This document shows, piece after piece, positions 44,171 to 58,089 of a DNA stretch of 64,000 nucleotides. Numbering within the stretch: position 1 is the first letter of the stretch; the number at the start of each line of letters is the position of its first letter. Origin of the DNA: Bactrocera neohumeralis (lineage: Eukaryota; Arthropoda; Insecta; Diptera; Tephritidae); contig NC_065921.1 of assembly GCF_024586455.1 (NCBI RefSeq), forward strand, positions 1,178,001 through 1,242,000, written 5' to 3'. Under the pieces are notes generated by a model, which was given only the letters and a program-made list of their open reading frames with translations, had not been told where the DNA came from and did not search any database. The position numbers and the translations under genes are program-made.

Positions 44171-46469
44171 ATAAATTATTGATGTTTACGCTTCAAATAA
44201 ATTACCATAAATATATTGAAAAAGACGCTTTCCAGCACATCTTCGGAATATTGAAAAAGTGGAATAATAATCAAGTTACACCATCTCTTGGCAAAGCGCA
44301 CGAATATGGCCATAGACCAATAGTTGCAGCTGCAATTCAAGTGATATGCAAAAGAAGCGTCCACTATATCTAACACTAAACCCGAGCACTAGATATTGAT
44401 CCATTATTTTTCTTTCTTTCTTTTCGTTTCGATGAAGAAATGAATCTTTGGTTGCCAATTTCGCAACAATCTCAAGATTTATTGATTTAATCAACAGAAA
44501 GCAACTGCCTTGAATGCCGCAGTGCAATGAAGCATGCCCCAATATATTTAAGTATATGGAGAAGTGTGCGTGTGTGTGTGTGAGCGCCACACATTATTCC
44601 AATCGACTTATTTACACCGCCGAGCGCTGTAGTTTCATTATTAAATTCTCTAAAATACAAAACTATTTGCATAATAATAATCGCTTTTAAGCACTACAAC
44701 AAACACAACGGGCACTTGCCACTCACTTACAACAACAACAACCAAACCAAACCAACAAGAGAAAACTGTGGTGCAGCGGAGTGAGTATAGCGATGCCGAT
44801 TTGCAGTGACAGCGTTGACAACAATAGAGCCAACAGCAATAGTACCAGTACAACTATCAACAACAACAACAATAACTTTAGCGGCAGTAGTTCTCTATGC
44901 AAACAACATTGTTTTGCATTATTGCAACAGACTGCCAGCAAAGTTTCTAATATTTCTATGACACTCTATACTTTTGTTGTTGTTTGAGTTTGACAGCACA
45001 CAAATAGCACGACGAGCACACTCGCAGGCGCCGGGGTGTGTGGAGACCGAGCCCAAAATAGACCGAGCGCGGCAATAAAGTGAGGCGAGTACTTACACAA
45101 GAGTAAAGGAACTTGTTAATGTTGTCAGAAAGTTTTCCTATTTTTTTTTTTTTTGAAGTTCCGGATGAATTTCGGCACTTGCGACAATGTAGTTGAGCGA
45201 ACGCGACGAATAATGCCAGCCCAAGCATGCTAATGCATCACGGTAAATGATGCAGGGCGAAGCAGGGAGGGGGAAGGAGGCCCGTGCAGGTGTTGGCAGC
45301 TGCATTGTTTACTCTTTGGGGATTGTTGGTTTAATTCCTCTTCGTCAGCGCACAGTTTCACCGTTACGGCAGTTGTTCACTCGATGGAGCAGGCAGTGAA
45401 AACATTTTGAGGAACTCAAATATTAAAGCGGACTCTTTTATTTTTAACAAGCTACAGCGAACAAGCAGAAAAGTGAGCGGAATTTACCTTTTGATATAGA
45501 TTTCGGAAAGTTTTCAAATGGAAACGCTGTTCAACAAATCAAAAATATAAATATTTTACTATTAGAGTTTATACTTGCAACATTTTTGGATAAGCAAAAG
45601 TGCCACAAATGTACCGCTCACTTAATTCCCTGCTCTTGCGAACAGTTACTAACAGATTTGAATAAATTTCAACGCCGATTTGAATTAAGTCGCATTATAT
45701 TTAAATGCGAAGCTAATTTAGCGCAGCGGGAGCACCGGAGGCGGGCGCAGGCGGTGGCTGGCAAGCCAATGTATCGAACTGTAAGCGAATGCAAATGGAG
45801 TCAACCGGCCAGCCATAATTTCTAAGCGTCCAAATGCAATAAAGCACTCACAGATGCATTTCATTTGCATATTCACCACAGCTGAAAGTACAGTTTTCGG
45901 AGTTTGGCCTAACTTTGACCACACACACACATACGCTATAGCAGAAATATACGAAATTGATTTTAGCGCAGATCGATTTGACAACAAAATTAAATATATT
46001 TACGAAAGTAATATAGATGGGTATAAATACATTCGAAACCTAATAAAGAATAATATGGATAAATGAAATAACTGTATTTGCATTTCAAGCTTGATCGCAT
46101 TAAAATGTTGCAATTTTCATGTGTTGCACAAAAAAACATTCTATGAGCAAGTAAAAGGCACACACACTCACACCCAAAAGCTTTGAAAGATTAAATCGTC
46201 AAAAATAAATGCACAATTTAATCTCTGATTTGGAGAGCAAAGCTGTTCGAAAGTGAGAGAATTAAAGGCTTAAAAAGTTATCAAAGCAGGCGAATTTTTT
46301 ATAACGGTCAATGCACAAAATTAATTAAATGCGCACATTCATTAATTGAATATAAAATATATGTGAAAATTCGGGCTTTTGGGAGAATATGATATCTACA
46401 TAAGTATAACTCTTAATCTGCTCGTTAAGGGGTATTCTAGTCTAGAGATTTGAAAAATTGAAGTTTCTT
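44171..46469. other. Noncoding stretch, no gene seen
   Basis: Has TG (44565-44582), CAA (44731-44742, 44858-44871) and a T run (45141-45154). A purine-rich patch lies near 45253-45280. Frames at 45586-45825 and 44041-44373 show no recognised domain. Confidence 0.5.
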
Positions 46470-47010
46470 TCATAATCTGATGAGGAACCATCAGGTGTAT
46501 TTTTTAAAGCAGTATATGCCAGACAAGCCCCACCCTTGGGCCTACAAATTGTTATTGGCTTTGCTACAATTTTGAAATTTACTCAGGGAACGAAAGCTAT
46601 CCACTTAAAAATTAACCTAACTTAAGGGTGTCATCTAATGTTGCAGCTTGTTTGAGCCGCACTGTGCCATGTTTCGTCAATCATTGTATTTTTTGGACAA
46701 CTACTACACTAGTCTCTCATTATTGGCTTATTTGCGCACTCAAGGAATTTACGTATTGGGAACAGTTCGACGAAACAGAATTCCTGGCTGTAAACTGCCA
46801 GTGAAAATGCCGTATGATGAACTTGCACGAATTCATATGCCAAGTTGCCGAAGTCTTGATGAGTAGTGGAATCCTGTTACAAAGAAACGAGCCAGTTTAA
46901 GATTTTGAAGTGTTTGAAAAGGAATATAGAAAAAGACGCCCGCGGAGAAAAGGTCAAACCAGCCGCAGAAAAGCAATGACCATACTAGGGAGAAACCTCA
47001 AGCAGATACG
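46470..47010 (+). pseudogene. PiggyBac-like transposase fragment
   Basis: Plus-strand translation gives FLKQYMPDKPHPWAYKLLL (46501-46560), FEIYSGNESYPL (46573-46608) and LRVSSNV (46621-46641). A shift to the frame 46648-46866 follows, with FRQSLYFLDNYYTSLSLLAY, LRTQGIYVLGTVRRNRIPG and the residue run to CRSLDE. FLDNYYTSL corresponds to the block with the second catalytic Asp of piggyBac transposases, and QYMPDKP and the FEIYSG/SSNV order are family hallmarks. A stop ends the frame at 46864; faint similarity continues to about 47000. No terminal repeats were identified. It covers a different part of the protein from the 31.8-kb copy, so whether they are one family cannot be judged. Confidence 0.75.
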
Positions 47011-49449
47011 TCCAATGAAAACGGTAAGAAAGTCTTAAGCAGTTCGAGAGTGACTTTCCCACAAAAAGAAAATATATCTAACGTAAGATTGCCCACAAAG
47101 CTTATGAGAAGCGCACACACAGCCAAAAATAGAGCATTTTCTAACTGATATATGTATAAGTGTGTGTGTGAAAGAAATTTTCCATTGTTCATTCAATTAG
47201 TAGAGCCGCACATAACCAAACAACTACTAGCGCATCCATATCACACATACAACACACACCGTTCATCATCTCTTTGATAGCTATTGAGTCCTGATATCGG
47301 AGATGACCGCATAATTGCAGATGGCACACGCACACCGCCACAAAGTGGTTCTGCGTGAGACAAAGCTCGCTTCATTAATTTACGCAAAAATTCAGTTACA
47401 TTAGCAAGTGATAGTGTCATGCAATACCTTCAAGCAAATGCTGTTCAAGACTCTTGTAAGATGAAATTGAGTTAAGTGTTGATTGAGCGGGAGTGGGGAC
47501 GGTGAGATTGTGCGACATTTTCCAAGCTGCCGCATTACAATATTAAGGAAATTTCTCTCGTAAGAGGTGCTAAGTACATTGTACTTAGATCAAGAGTGCT
47601 GATTAGTTTCGAAAAAGAGCTTTTTCGCATTAAACCAACTTTTAAAGAGGATAATTCTTTGTCGAATAGTAAATAATCCATTCGTTTATGTAGCGAAACT
47701 TTATCCATTCACTCCGGCTTCTCCAAATTGGACAAATAGCCACATTAATGGTCGTAAAAAAGGATACGACGAAGTACTATATATTCATCCAACATACTGG
47801 TTAGCACAACTACGGGATCTAACGCAGAATTACTCTTACTAATACATCTTATTAGTGTGTTAGAAAGTAAAATCTCGTCTCACAGAGCAGGCTAAAGCTT
47901 CAAAGGTCTCTAATCATGCCCAAACAGACATTTAGAAGAGAAACCTGAGTTGTAGATCCCTAAATATTCAAGAGCAAAAATCTGAAAAATATTGACAAAT
48001 CGGCGAATGTAAATAACTATAACATTAAATGGCGTAAAACATAATGGCAAATCTAATTAACTCTAATCTGAACGCCTGCGAATTTTTGAGCTCTGAAAAT
48101 ATTCAGTCAGGAATAGAGGCGGTCTTGTTGGAAACTAAGAACACCTTCAGAATAACCAAACATATAATTATTGATTACTTTATATCTATTATTAGGTTTA
48201 GCTTCTGAAATATTATCTCCGCCCCAGTAAAGAAAACCCTAAAGCTAAACTCGCAGGCAAACTAAATTCCCTTCGAAAACCGCGAACATATACATACATA
48301 TGTATATCCCAGTCATATTTGAAGATGAATTTAGCCAAGGGTCAAATATACATATGTATGTACATTAGAAGAGATGAACAGAGAGATAAGAGCAGAGCAA
48401 AAGGAAGCAGAAAAGAGGAAATCGCAAAATCAACATCAAAGAAATCGAAAATATTGCCAAGATTAAAAATATAAAACGCGATGTGGGTGCGATTGGGCGA
48501 GCAGTGCGAGCGTGTGGGCGTGTGGGCAGCCGATATCCGCAGAAACCACAGGCGGTCGAATGAATGGCGCGAAAGCCACAGCTCAGCAATGCGAGACGGG
48601 CGAAAGGTCAATAAAGCGATGCCCCCGAGGATTAGCAGGGAAGCCCAGCCACGTCCAAATGATGTGAAGAAGAGGAAGAAAAAAAGAAATCAAAAATAAG
48701 CAACTAAATATAGATTGGCTGAGCTTGTGTTATTCACTACTGAAATGTTTCAAGGCGCACACACCCACAAGCACTTCAAACCGGCTTGACTTTTCTTGAA
48801 TTAAATGACTTATTATTAATTTCAAAAAATTCTTTCTTCAGTGTAATTATGACTGGAAACACGAACACCCAACCAAACCAGCTGTCATTGGAGTAACCAC
48901 CCGCACCCTTCACATTTCGTCGCTTTCGCCTTGACGTCCTGATGCACAATTCATGGCAAAGCAGCCGCCGTAAGTTCACGCTCTTTCTCTCTTCAATAAA
49001 CTGACATTTGTTTCACTTAACAACAAAATTATTTTCCGCGAACGCACACATGTATGCGGTGCACGAATGCGTTGCTCCAACTGAATTCCGGCACACTCGC
49101 GTGCGAAAAGTTTTCTGCACCTGCAGCATGTAATTGCATATACCCGCCCCCCTCCCTTCGCCTTCCTCTGCCCCTTTGGCGCGGCATGAGGAATGCTGAG
49201 TGTAACAGAAAGTTTACCAACAACAACAACCACTGCTTGCCTCGCACTTAATGCAACGTGAAGCTAAATTTGCAACACGCAACTCGTCTGGGCGGCGAGC
49301 GTGCCTCGAAAGCTGCGAAAATTGTTGATAATATGCCACAGACATGGCCTGTTGACTTGCATGTTGCAGCCGAAGAGTGACGGCAGATTGTTTTGCACAC
49401 GTATGCAATTGATTTTGCGAAAAATCACTTGGAATTGCTAATGATATTA
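47011..49449. other. Noncoding stretch, no gene seen
   Basis: AT-rich. Near 47610-47630 the word CGAAAAAGAGCTTTTTCG resembles two mariner tips back to back, perhaps coincidental. AT-rich ATACATATGTAT words occur near 48291-48362. No coding similarity. Confidence 0.45.
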
Positions 49450-49740
49450 CAAGGTCACAGGGTTTTGTACGGGAGCTCATAACAGCATTTACAGCGAAAG
49501 TTATGAACGTCAAAACAGAAGCTCTGGTGCAATAGCCGCATTGTCCTTGTGGAAGACATTTGAGTTGGGGAAACCGGTGGATGTCGGTGCGAATCCATGT
49601 GGACTCGATCAAATATCCTCGAAGCATAGCGAAGTGGTCGAGCACATCTTCGTAGATCACGATATTTGCTCCATCTACGATGGTTGCACACCCAGAATAA
49701 TCCACAATAGTTGAGGAGCGTTTCGGTATTCATTTTACGT
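49450..49740 (-). pseudogene. Possible Tc1-type transposase remnant
   Basis: Minus-strand frames give CATIVDGANIVIYEDVLDHF and, in another frame, NVFHKDNAAIAPELLF. The spacing and words resemble the stretch before and at the second catalytic Asp in Tc1-like transposases (IDG..N...Y.D.L and FQQDNA..H). The match is weak, the frames are broken and no terminal repeats were seen. Confidence 0.35.
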
Positions 49741-52700
49741 CTCTGCCATAGTTCAGCTATGGGTTAGCACCATCAGCGCCATTTGGTCAAACGTGGTAGA
49801 GCCCAAATCCTCAAGTGACGAAAAATATTTATTTTTATGAGCTCTTAGAACCAATCTAAAAGAAGTAAATTTTTCCAATAATACAAGCCAACTGAAGGGT
49901 CCTTACTTTGTTGCCACACAAGAATCTGCACATAATCTTGCCAATCATCGCTGACAAATTACTGGTGACCCAGTGTGCAAGCGACAGTGAATTTGCTACT
50001 GCTACTGAACGCTCCTGAGCGCCACGAACGCTTGTGCTTCCCGCTGATTGCTCCAGCTAACATCAATAATGCAGAAGGCAAGGGCAAATGACGGCGCATA
50101 TCGAACTGATTTCGCTGCGCGGAGAAGCAGCAGCTGCGACGCCTCGCGAAGCGTTTGCGCGCTGCCACTGACAGGTTAGAATAACAAATAATACGAATTC
50201 CTTATCTAATGGAAATGGAAAATGTCAGCGAAAATTCGCCGGATAAAGCGAGTGTGAGCAAAGTGTGCGCCAGTAACAGGGAGGGGATAGGAGCGAGAGC
50301 ATGTAAAGTGCGAGGACATTTTTAGGTTGACATTGATGATGTCTTGATTGTGCGCCCCGGCTGGCAGGCAAGCTGGCTGCTGCATGCTGCGCGTCGGCAG
50401 CATCCAGAAATTGCATTGACAATTTTTCAGTTGAATGACAAGCGAGGCGACAGCGAACCACGTGGCGCACAGGAAGCAGACGTTCAAGCGATTGAAGTGA
50501 GTGCGCTCAGCGCAGCAATTGAGTGCCTGATTAAAATCGGGATTCGGTGGAGGTACTAAGGGAACTAAGGACACTAAATATTTTGTTAAGCTTGACACAG
50601 ACTACGCGCCGTGCAAAACTGCGCTAGTAAAGGCGCGCGGCGTGGCGTGCAGACCAAATTGCAGAAGACTGTTTGCGCTTATTTTCCGACAATCCGATTT
50701 GGTACATAGTTATCTGGTTTTCAGAAAACAAAGTACTTTTAGGTTCCCAAACAATTTTCTGAGAATCTTGCCAGGACCAATTTGAGGAACTTCGAAAAAG
50801 GATACGAAAATCGTTAAATTCGAAGTAAAAAAACTGGGATTTCTGTCAAAACAGTTTATAGCTAGTAAAATTAATCAAATTTCCCGACGGTGTGGACCTC
50901 AAAAGGCTGCATAAAGAATCGGGTGAAGCAAATTCCGAATATAGAAACTAACGTCAAACTCAAAAGTCATTGCTCATAATTCCCCTAATCTTTCAATGTC
51001 TTCCCACAAATTTGACAAATGACTCATTTATTTAAGGGCGTGGGCCGATTGCCAGCCAACAAACTTTTAAATTGGCAAGTCATTTCACCCGTGCCAAGCC
51101 ACAATGTACATTGGCTTGGTCTTTCCAAACGCCCTTCCAATAAAATTCAAATGAATTCCACTTCCCCGGGAAAGCTTTGGTTCCAATGTATGGTCGAATA
51201 AAAACATTGCGCTGCCTCATCGGCGTCGCGGCATCAGTTGAGGCTTTAATAGTAAACACCAAATGGAACGATGAACGTTGTACGTTGAACGGTAAATAAG
51301 AGGGGCGCAACAACAACAGCAAGTTGACGTGTGCTTGCTACAGAACGTTGGGCAAGTTAAGCCACAGGAATTGTTGTCAAAGTGCCAGCAGCAATAAAGG
51401 CAATAAGTGGACTGTGCGCTGGAGAAGCAACAAAAGTTGCGGCCAGTCTTTGCGGGTGCATTAAGGTTGGCAGCTGGCAATACGTTACGTGTCGCAAATG
51501 TGGCCAGTGTAACAGCTGCGCACACAAACACACACACATGCACACATTTGCATACTCACACATACATGCAGACATACTCGTATGTACAAAGAAGCACGAG
51601 AGAGACGAGAAGTGCAAAAGCTTGTTGGCCGTTAAAATGTCACAGTACTGACCAGCTGGGTGGCGAGGGGGTAATTTGAAACGCAAATGCAAGTCAGAAA
51701 TACACACACGCACATACAAATAAAGGCAGGCTTGCATATATCACGAGAGACACCGAACTAAAGTATTTGAATTTACATATTAAGGCCATATGAACCCTGG
51801 GCCGCTGCATCTCATTTGAAGCGGAGCTTGTCTCGGCTTCCAAGCCAAATTTAATATATCAGCAACTGGCGGGAGAGGAGATACCATCAATTTGCATAGT
51901 ACTGTTGTGCACCTGGTTTCATGCAAACACACATCCACGTCCGTCCCAACTTCAACAATTCCAGAAATCGAGGAATTTCTTAATGGCATCTGATCAATAC
52001 AGGGTGAAGTTTTGAAAGAAGAATAAAAGTGACGTTTTCTAAATAATTCGAAGTCAGGCCGAAAGATGTAGTAGTAAACTAGTATTTTCCGGACCAGTTT
52101 CTTCCCTCAGCAGAGTACATATGTACATATAGGGTGTGCTATACAAAACATGCTTTTACATACTGTATCTGAGTTTGTCTGTGTGAGCGTGTAGCGTATG
52201 GCCCGCTTGCGCTTAGGTCGGTGTAGCACACGCTGTTGCATCTTATTGCCAGCAACATATGTGTTGTTTGCGTGAGCTCCGCATGCGCACGCACACGTGC
52301 GAATAACGACATTGTTTACCGTTATACGTGTACGTACGAACACACTGTCGGCTTGCATTAAACATTTTGCTTTGCAGATTTCCAAAAGTTTGCACAACAT
52401 TCACGGCTTGACAGCAGGAAGTGCTTGCCACTGCCACCTACCGTCCCCCGAAGCACCCTGCCACAGTTCATTCACATACACACAAACACATACATATATA
52501 CAGTGCGCTGGTTGGTCATTTCGGCCGTGTCCGTTTTTCTTGCTCTGCTTTTGTGGCGTTTCGGGAAATGTCTTTATTGCTTGAAACATTTCTCGTTTTC
52601 GAATCGGCTCCCCCTTCGTGTTTACGTAGGGTGTGTGCATATGCCAGCGAGGTCGTGCACATTTTGCCATTTTAATTGTCGCTAACAAAAAGTAAATGTT

Positions 52701-54414
52701 GTCCCTCCACTTGTTAACTCGCAGAGCATTAAAATTTTACATGTGTAAGGAATTTATGCAGCATACTGATCTCTGTTTTACATACACTCTGCTGAAATGG
52801 GTCAACAGGATCAACGAAGCGTAAAAATGTAAAAATTGTCAAAAAATATATGACGCGGAAGAGTAGCTCAAACGTTTGGTGAAAGATTCCGGGTCCCTCT
52901 TTAAGGCTCTGGCTGTATAAAACAGCACAAAACTCGATTGGCTTACGAAATCGACTGGTCAGGAATAATAATGAACGAAAATGATTGTTTATTACTCCAG
53001 AGAACATCATCATAGGAGTTTTGTTGTTAGTCTTTTTGTTGTTGTAACACAGTGTCTAAGAAAAACGCATCGACGGCTTTTCATTCTTCACCTATTCCAC
53101 TCCATTCAGCGCGGCGACAAGTTCGATTTCTCAAAGCGTTTATAAAACTGGGTTTAATTTTGGACTTTTGCAGTACAAAAATGTTTCACATAAAGCATGA
53201 AGAGGATAACAAGAAAACTCTATCTATCACCATTTCAAATTTTTTATAGCACAAAATTCAATGGAAAACTCAAAATAGAAATTGCCACTCAATGATGTGA
53301 TGCAAGCACTTTAAAAGCAATCCGCTTTCGCATGGCGCCTCATGTCACAATCAGCAGTAGTAAAACAGTTTTACGAGAATATCGCAGCAATTAACTGAGA
53401 ACAACAACAACAACACATCAGCAGGAAGTTCATAATTGTACGCTCACTTATTGGCTTATTGCTCGCTGATATGGGTGCGAATAGTGCATGCCACCAACGC
53501 GCCACCAGCCAGCAGACGCATCACTCACGCTTCAGTCGGTGCGTTGCCGCTTCCCTTTGCTGTTTCGCGTTTTAACAAATTTATTGCCATAATAAATTGA
53601 ACCATAAATCTTATTTGCAGCATAAACGTCAACAATAAAAGGCAAATAACGAGAAGAAAATACACAAAGGCCGCCGCCACCGACATGCAAGTACATAAAT
53701 AGTTGGGTGAATAAACAGCATGTAGACATGGTATTGTGTGCGTGTGTGTGGGTGTGTGTGGGTGTGTGTAGTGTAATCAAAAAAAGTCAAGCAAATATGG
53801 GAGCAGCACAGGCAGCGCGTTGAGCAGAAATTTTTGCCTCTCGCTTGAGAACAATAAGTGCCAGTCAAATAATGGTACTTTTGCATAGCAGCACACACAC
53901 ACACACTCACTCGCATCCATTTACGAGCCAACTCATTGAGTGTTCAAATATTCCAACGATGTGTGTGCTCATCGGAAGAATGGCGTAATCACAAACACAC
54001 ACAGACCGCCACAAAGATGCTTGCGAAACCATTGTACGTATGCATATGTGTGTGTATGTGTTTGTAAGCCAACGATGGTAAATAAAACAGAGTTAAGTCG
54101 ATGTGAGGGTGGGATTTAGCTGAATCGAACTGAATGATGTGACATTGTGAATGAAATGAGGCAGACTCTGCCTGTTGCAGGGGAGTCGTCCAAGGATACG
54201 TATACGCCGCGTATCACCGGGCTGTCAATCACTGCACTCGTGCATGTAAATCCCATAAACACCAGCAAGAAAGTGAAAATACATAATTATTATGAAGCTT
54301 TGTTATTGCATAGAAGCTTTTCTTCAAACTAGAAGGCTGTCGAGGGCATAAGATGAAATTCCAGCTGAAGCAATAACTGAAACTTCGTTTGCGAAGTGTA
54401 AATAAATAAGAAAA
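49741..54414. other. Noncoding stretch, no gene seen
   Basis: Overlapping frames at 50206-50598, 51217-51737 and 52243-52688 are composition-driven (CA/TG and TTG tracts). It holds a GT-rich minisatellite at 53735-53770 and CAA repeats near 53401-53414. No recognisable gene. Confidence 0.5.
53735..53770. repeat. GT-rich tandem repeat
   Basis: GTGTGTGTGG-type units repeat two to three times. Confidence 0.8.
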
Positions 54415-54945
54415 AACGTTAAATTCGGCTGCACCGAAGCTAATATACCCTTTACAGATGCATTTATTTTAGTAACTATGTGTTCAGTTTGTATGGAAGC
54501 TATGTATATGCTATAGTATGCCGATCTGAACAATTTCCCTGTATATTACATTGTTGCCTTAGATCATAACCTGTGCCAACTTTTGTGAAGATATATTGTC
54601 AAATGTGAAAGTTTTCCATACATGAACTTGATTCCGATCGTTCAGTTTGTATGGCAGCTATATGTTATAGTGGTCCGATAACGGGAGTTACGACAAACGA
54701 GCAGCTTCTTGAAGAGAAAATTACGTTTGCAAAATTTCAAAACTATATCTTAAAAACTGAGGGACTAGTTCGTATATATACGGACAGACGGACAGACAGA
54801 CAGACGGACATGGTTAAATCGATTCAGCTCAACTTACTGGTCATTTATATTTATACTTTTAGGGTCTCTGACGCTTCCTTCTGGTTGCTACAAACTTCGT
54901 GGAAAACTTAATATACCCTGTTCAGGGTATAATAAAGGTAAAAAA
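54415..54945 (+). repeat. Mini-me/DINE-like interspersed repeat, copy 2
   Basis: It starts near AAATTCGGCTGCACCGAAGC and ends with the hairpin ATATACCCTGTTCAGGGTAT at 54911-54930. Inside are two related units, TTCAGTTTGTATGGAAGCTA at about 54485 and TTCAGTTTGTATGGCAGCTA at about 54641. A GACG/GACA microsatellite (54781-54808) is followed by the core CATGGTTAAATCGATTCAG. A conserved core beside a GTCY microsatellite is the hallmark of fly mini-me elements; the class is inferred. A small mariner follows immediately. Confidence 0.55.
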
Positions 54946-54976
54946 TATAGGGTAGTCGAAAAAGTCTTTTCGTAAT
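54946..54976 (+). repeat. Mariner A5 left terminal inverted repeat
   Basis: About 28 bases that match the inverse of 55458-55488 with one or two differences, next to TA. Confidence 0.9.
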
Positions 54977-55457
54977 TTGTCAATAGATGCAGGTACAATC
55001 GTATATCGCCAGTGTTACCGATCACAATGTGTCATATCATACTCGTATAGTGTTGTAAAGGTGAGATTTTAAGCTTCTTTTCACCAAAAAAAAAATTAAA
55101 TTCCGGGAAGTTGAAAAAATGTTACAGCTGTTTAAAAATTAGTGAAAATAATGAAAAAATTCGTTATATTTTGAAATTTTTGTATAAAAACGGAAGAATG
55201 CCACGCAATCCACTAAAGAAATTTGTGCAGTTTACGGAGACGATGCTGTATCAGTACATGTAGCACAACAATGGTTCGCTCGCTTCCGTTCTGGAAATTT
55301 CGAAATTTCGATTTTCACTGTTGAAAGTTTTACACTGATGGAATAATTTCTCTAGCCAAAAAATGGCAAAAAGTGGTCGACCAAAATGGTACATATTTGT
55401 TTATTTATTAATAATACTGGTATAAATATAAAAAATAATTTGAAATTTCATTAGAAA

Positions 55458-55488
55458 TACGAAAAGACTTTTTCGACTACCCCATATA
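55458..55488 (-). repeat. Mariner A5 right terminal inverted repeat
   Basis: Inverse partner of 54946-54976, ending in ACCCCATA next to TA. Confidence 0.9.
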
Positions 55489-58089
55489 ATCAGTTAAACC
55501 AAATTTTTAAACGACAGCTGAGTTTAGCCATGCTAGTTTGAGAATTATCGAGCTTCAGCAGTTGCTTTTAGTAATTGTGTTTTTACTTAACTGCTGCCCA
55601 AGAGCCTTTAGCAGCCGTCTTTTCAACACCATACCTACTGACTTTTGACTAACTTTGAAACCCATCGTATTGCATAATTTTACCGCAAAGCGAGGAAGAT
55701 TTAAATCACATTTCTCCTTAGGTAACAATAAAAAATAAATTAGAAAGCGTTCCATACTGACTTGCCACAGCTAAAGTGCCGCTCTAAACAGTAATTGATC
55801 TTTAACACATAAATCTTGTTTCCGTCGCGGATCTACCCTTTCATTTACAGTTAGATCTATTTCTATACACTGCCGAACACCCTGTTATAACCCCATATTT
55901 GACCACCGAACGGCGGGATACGAGGAATTAATATTAAAAATTCATTGACTCTTTCACCGTCCACACGCTCAACCGTTATGCACCGTTACACACAGTCAAT
56001 TATGAGTCCCTACATGCATATCCCTACTGCAAAGACATGTGTGCCTGTATGTGTGTGTGCCATTCTATGCTTTGTGTGCAGCGCTCATGAATTTTTATTG
56101 CCTTTATGGATAGTATTTTACATAAATTATTAGCTGAAGCGCATTAAATGAGCCCGTGAATGAGCATGTGAGCATAAACTAACTCAACAGCTCTCAATGT
56201 GTGTGCTTGTGTGTGTATGAGAGCGCTCGGCAAATCGCTAAAGCCTGCTCTGATGGGCGCTAATTCGACCCAAGCCACCAGGCTGCGAGCCACGGAGCGC
56301 ACGTTTGGCAAGCGGCACTCACCCCCAGTGGCCAATCGGGAGTTCGCTGCGTAAATCAATGAACATTTGACAACGACTAAATGGCAGGCAGTGAGCAGAA
56401 AAACTTTCGGGGACTTTTTCAATCGAATTAGCGGCAGTTTGGCTGCCCACTGGCTTTTGGCGTCACTAAGTGCGATTTGCATTTTCTACACAGCTTCCAC
56501 GCGCATGTTGCAACGACAGCAGCGCCGGCACTTGCTCTTCATCCTGCACTGGCTGGCATATCATCAAATTTGCATTTGAGTTCACAGCCCCAACACACGG
56601 TTACTTAGTCGATTCGATGTGGGGCGTGTGTGCGTGTGTATGCCACTTGGCAAATGCAGTTCCGTTTGCACACACACTGCATACATATTCCCAATAAGCG
56701 GCACCGTGTCGCCTCGGCCTGGCATTCATTTACGCCTGCGTATCTGCTGTACTTATACGCATCTGTGCGTGTATGCGTGTGTGTTTGAGGGGGCGCTTGT
56801 GCTTGGAATGCCCGACTTGTACTTTGTGCCCAGTGGGTTTTGGTTCCGACGTGTCTCTCTGTTTATCGATGTCAATGCCACATCCAGCTCCCATGCGTCC
56901 TATCGCTGGTGTTGTTGTTGCGGTGTTGTTGATTGAATGCTAAGCCATGCCTGTCGGCCTGTCAGGCTTCCGCCAGCAATGAGCAGAATGTCGACATGTT
57001 TGCGGCTTTTGTGACAACTTGTTAATGCAAACATGTCAAGTATGGATTTGAATTACAACACATTTGGGACTTGCAGCGCTCGTTTGTTGCCGCTCTTGCG
57101 TATCAAACACTAAATGAAATGTATAGATTTTGTCAATTAAAAATTCAGGAAACGTCTGTTACATTGTTGGCGCTTATACATCTTTTTAATCCCAATAGAA
57201 TCGACAATTACTGTTTTGGTTCCACCGAAATTTAATTCCTCCCGATTTTGATTTAATAGTAGATTCACCTATCTAACCGTTGCATCGGTTATCCCTCGAA
57301 GCGCCCGTGCGTATGAGCAACTGATATAAAATCCTTACCTTTTAAGGAAGTTAACTGGCAGCAGCGGCAGCAACACGCCTTCACTAGCTAAAATACAACC
57401 CAAGCCCTGCTCTAGGCCCCAAAATTTGAGAAAAAGTTAAAAAATGGCGATAGACTTATAAAACTAAGACTCATCTAACACTTTCAACAGCAGTTCCACT
57501 ACTCCAAATACATAGAAGGATTACAAATACAGCGTATTTCTGACTTTCACTTGTGGAACAACTGCCAGTCACCTTTGTGTCAAAAACTTTTCGGCAAAGG
57601 TCAACGCGGTTGCGTTTTTGCGCTTACTTTTGAACTTCTTTCTGTCTTTCTGCAGTTGTACTGCCTTTTTGACTTTTAATTATCGCATCATTTGGGGACG
57701 AAAATACAAACGGAACTTTTGTTGGCGCACTCTACCCACGTTTATTCCTCCGAACTTTGCTGGAGAGTGCATGAAAAGGAAACGAGAGTAGTGAATGAGC
57801 AGTTTGGCACAAAAAAAGGGAATGCTTTTATGACAAATTCACTTGTACTTCGTCAATTAGTGGATCGCGCGAACTGTGAAGTAGAAACTTCGTTATTTTT
57901 AATTGGTGGCGTGAGCCGAAAACCGCGGCGAGCTTGACATTCATTATGAAAACTGCAATTCAAGTGCAATTCTTCAAAGGTGCGTTGGTAAACTATCGGG
58001 GAATTATTGTTCAATTACGCACCGGCCAACGGAGGTCTTAACTACATTTCTTCTGGAACACGGTTTATAACCCATTTGGACAACCTTGG
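55489..58089. other. Noncoding stretch, no gene seen
   Basis: No recognised coding similarity. A 66-codon minus frame at 55555-55755 has ordinary amino-acid composition but no known match. TG-rich tracts occur near 56200-56216, 56625-56640 and 56765-56788. Confidence 0.5.

Larger units (their letters stand above)
54946..55488 (+). mobile_element. Mariner (family A) copy A5, MITE-like
   Basis: About 540 bp with both terminal repeats almost perfect: AGTCGAAAAAGTCTTTTCGTA near 54954 and its inverse TACGAAAAGACTTTTTCGACT ending near 55478, each flanked by TA. The family leader and the first part of the transposase reading (ILKFLYKNGR, CAVYGDDAVSV, WFARFRSGN) are kept. A jump at about 55315 then leads straight to the 3' tail (ENFTLME, then VVDQNGTYL-like). 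The whole catalytic region is missing. It cannot transpose by itself but looks like a good substrate. Confidence 0.9.

Noticed and set aside
46425..46440. TTAAGGGG near the second piggyBac fragment as its terminus
   Set aside because: A piggyBac left end should read TTAACCC inward. Here the orientation is wrong and no partner repeat was found.
47610..47632. Back-to-back mariner-tip-like word
   Set aside because: Only eight bases per arm match and no leader sequence of family A is nearby.
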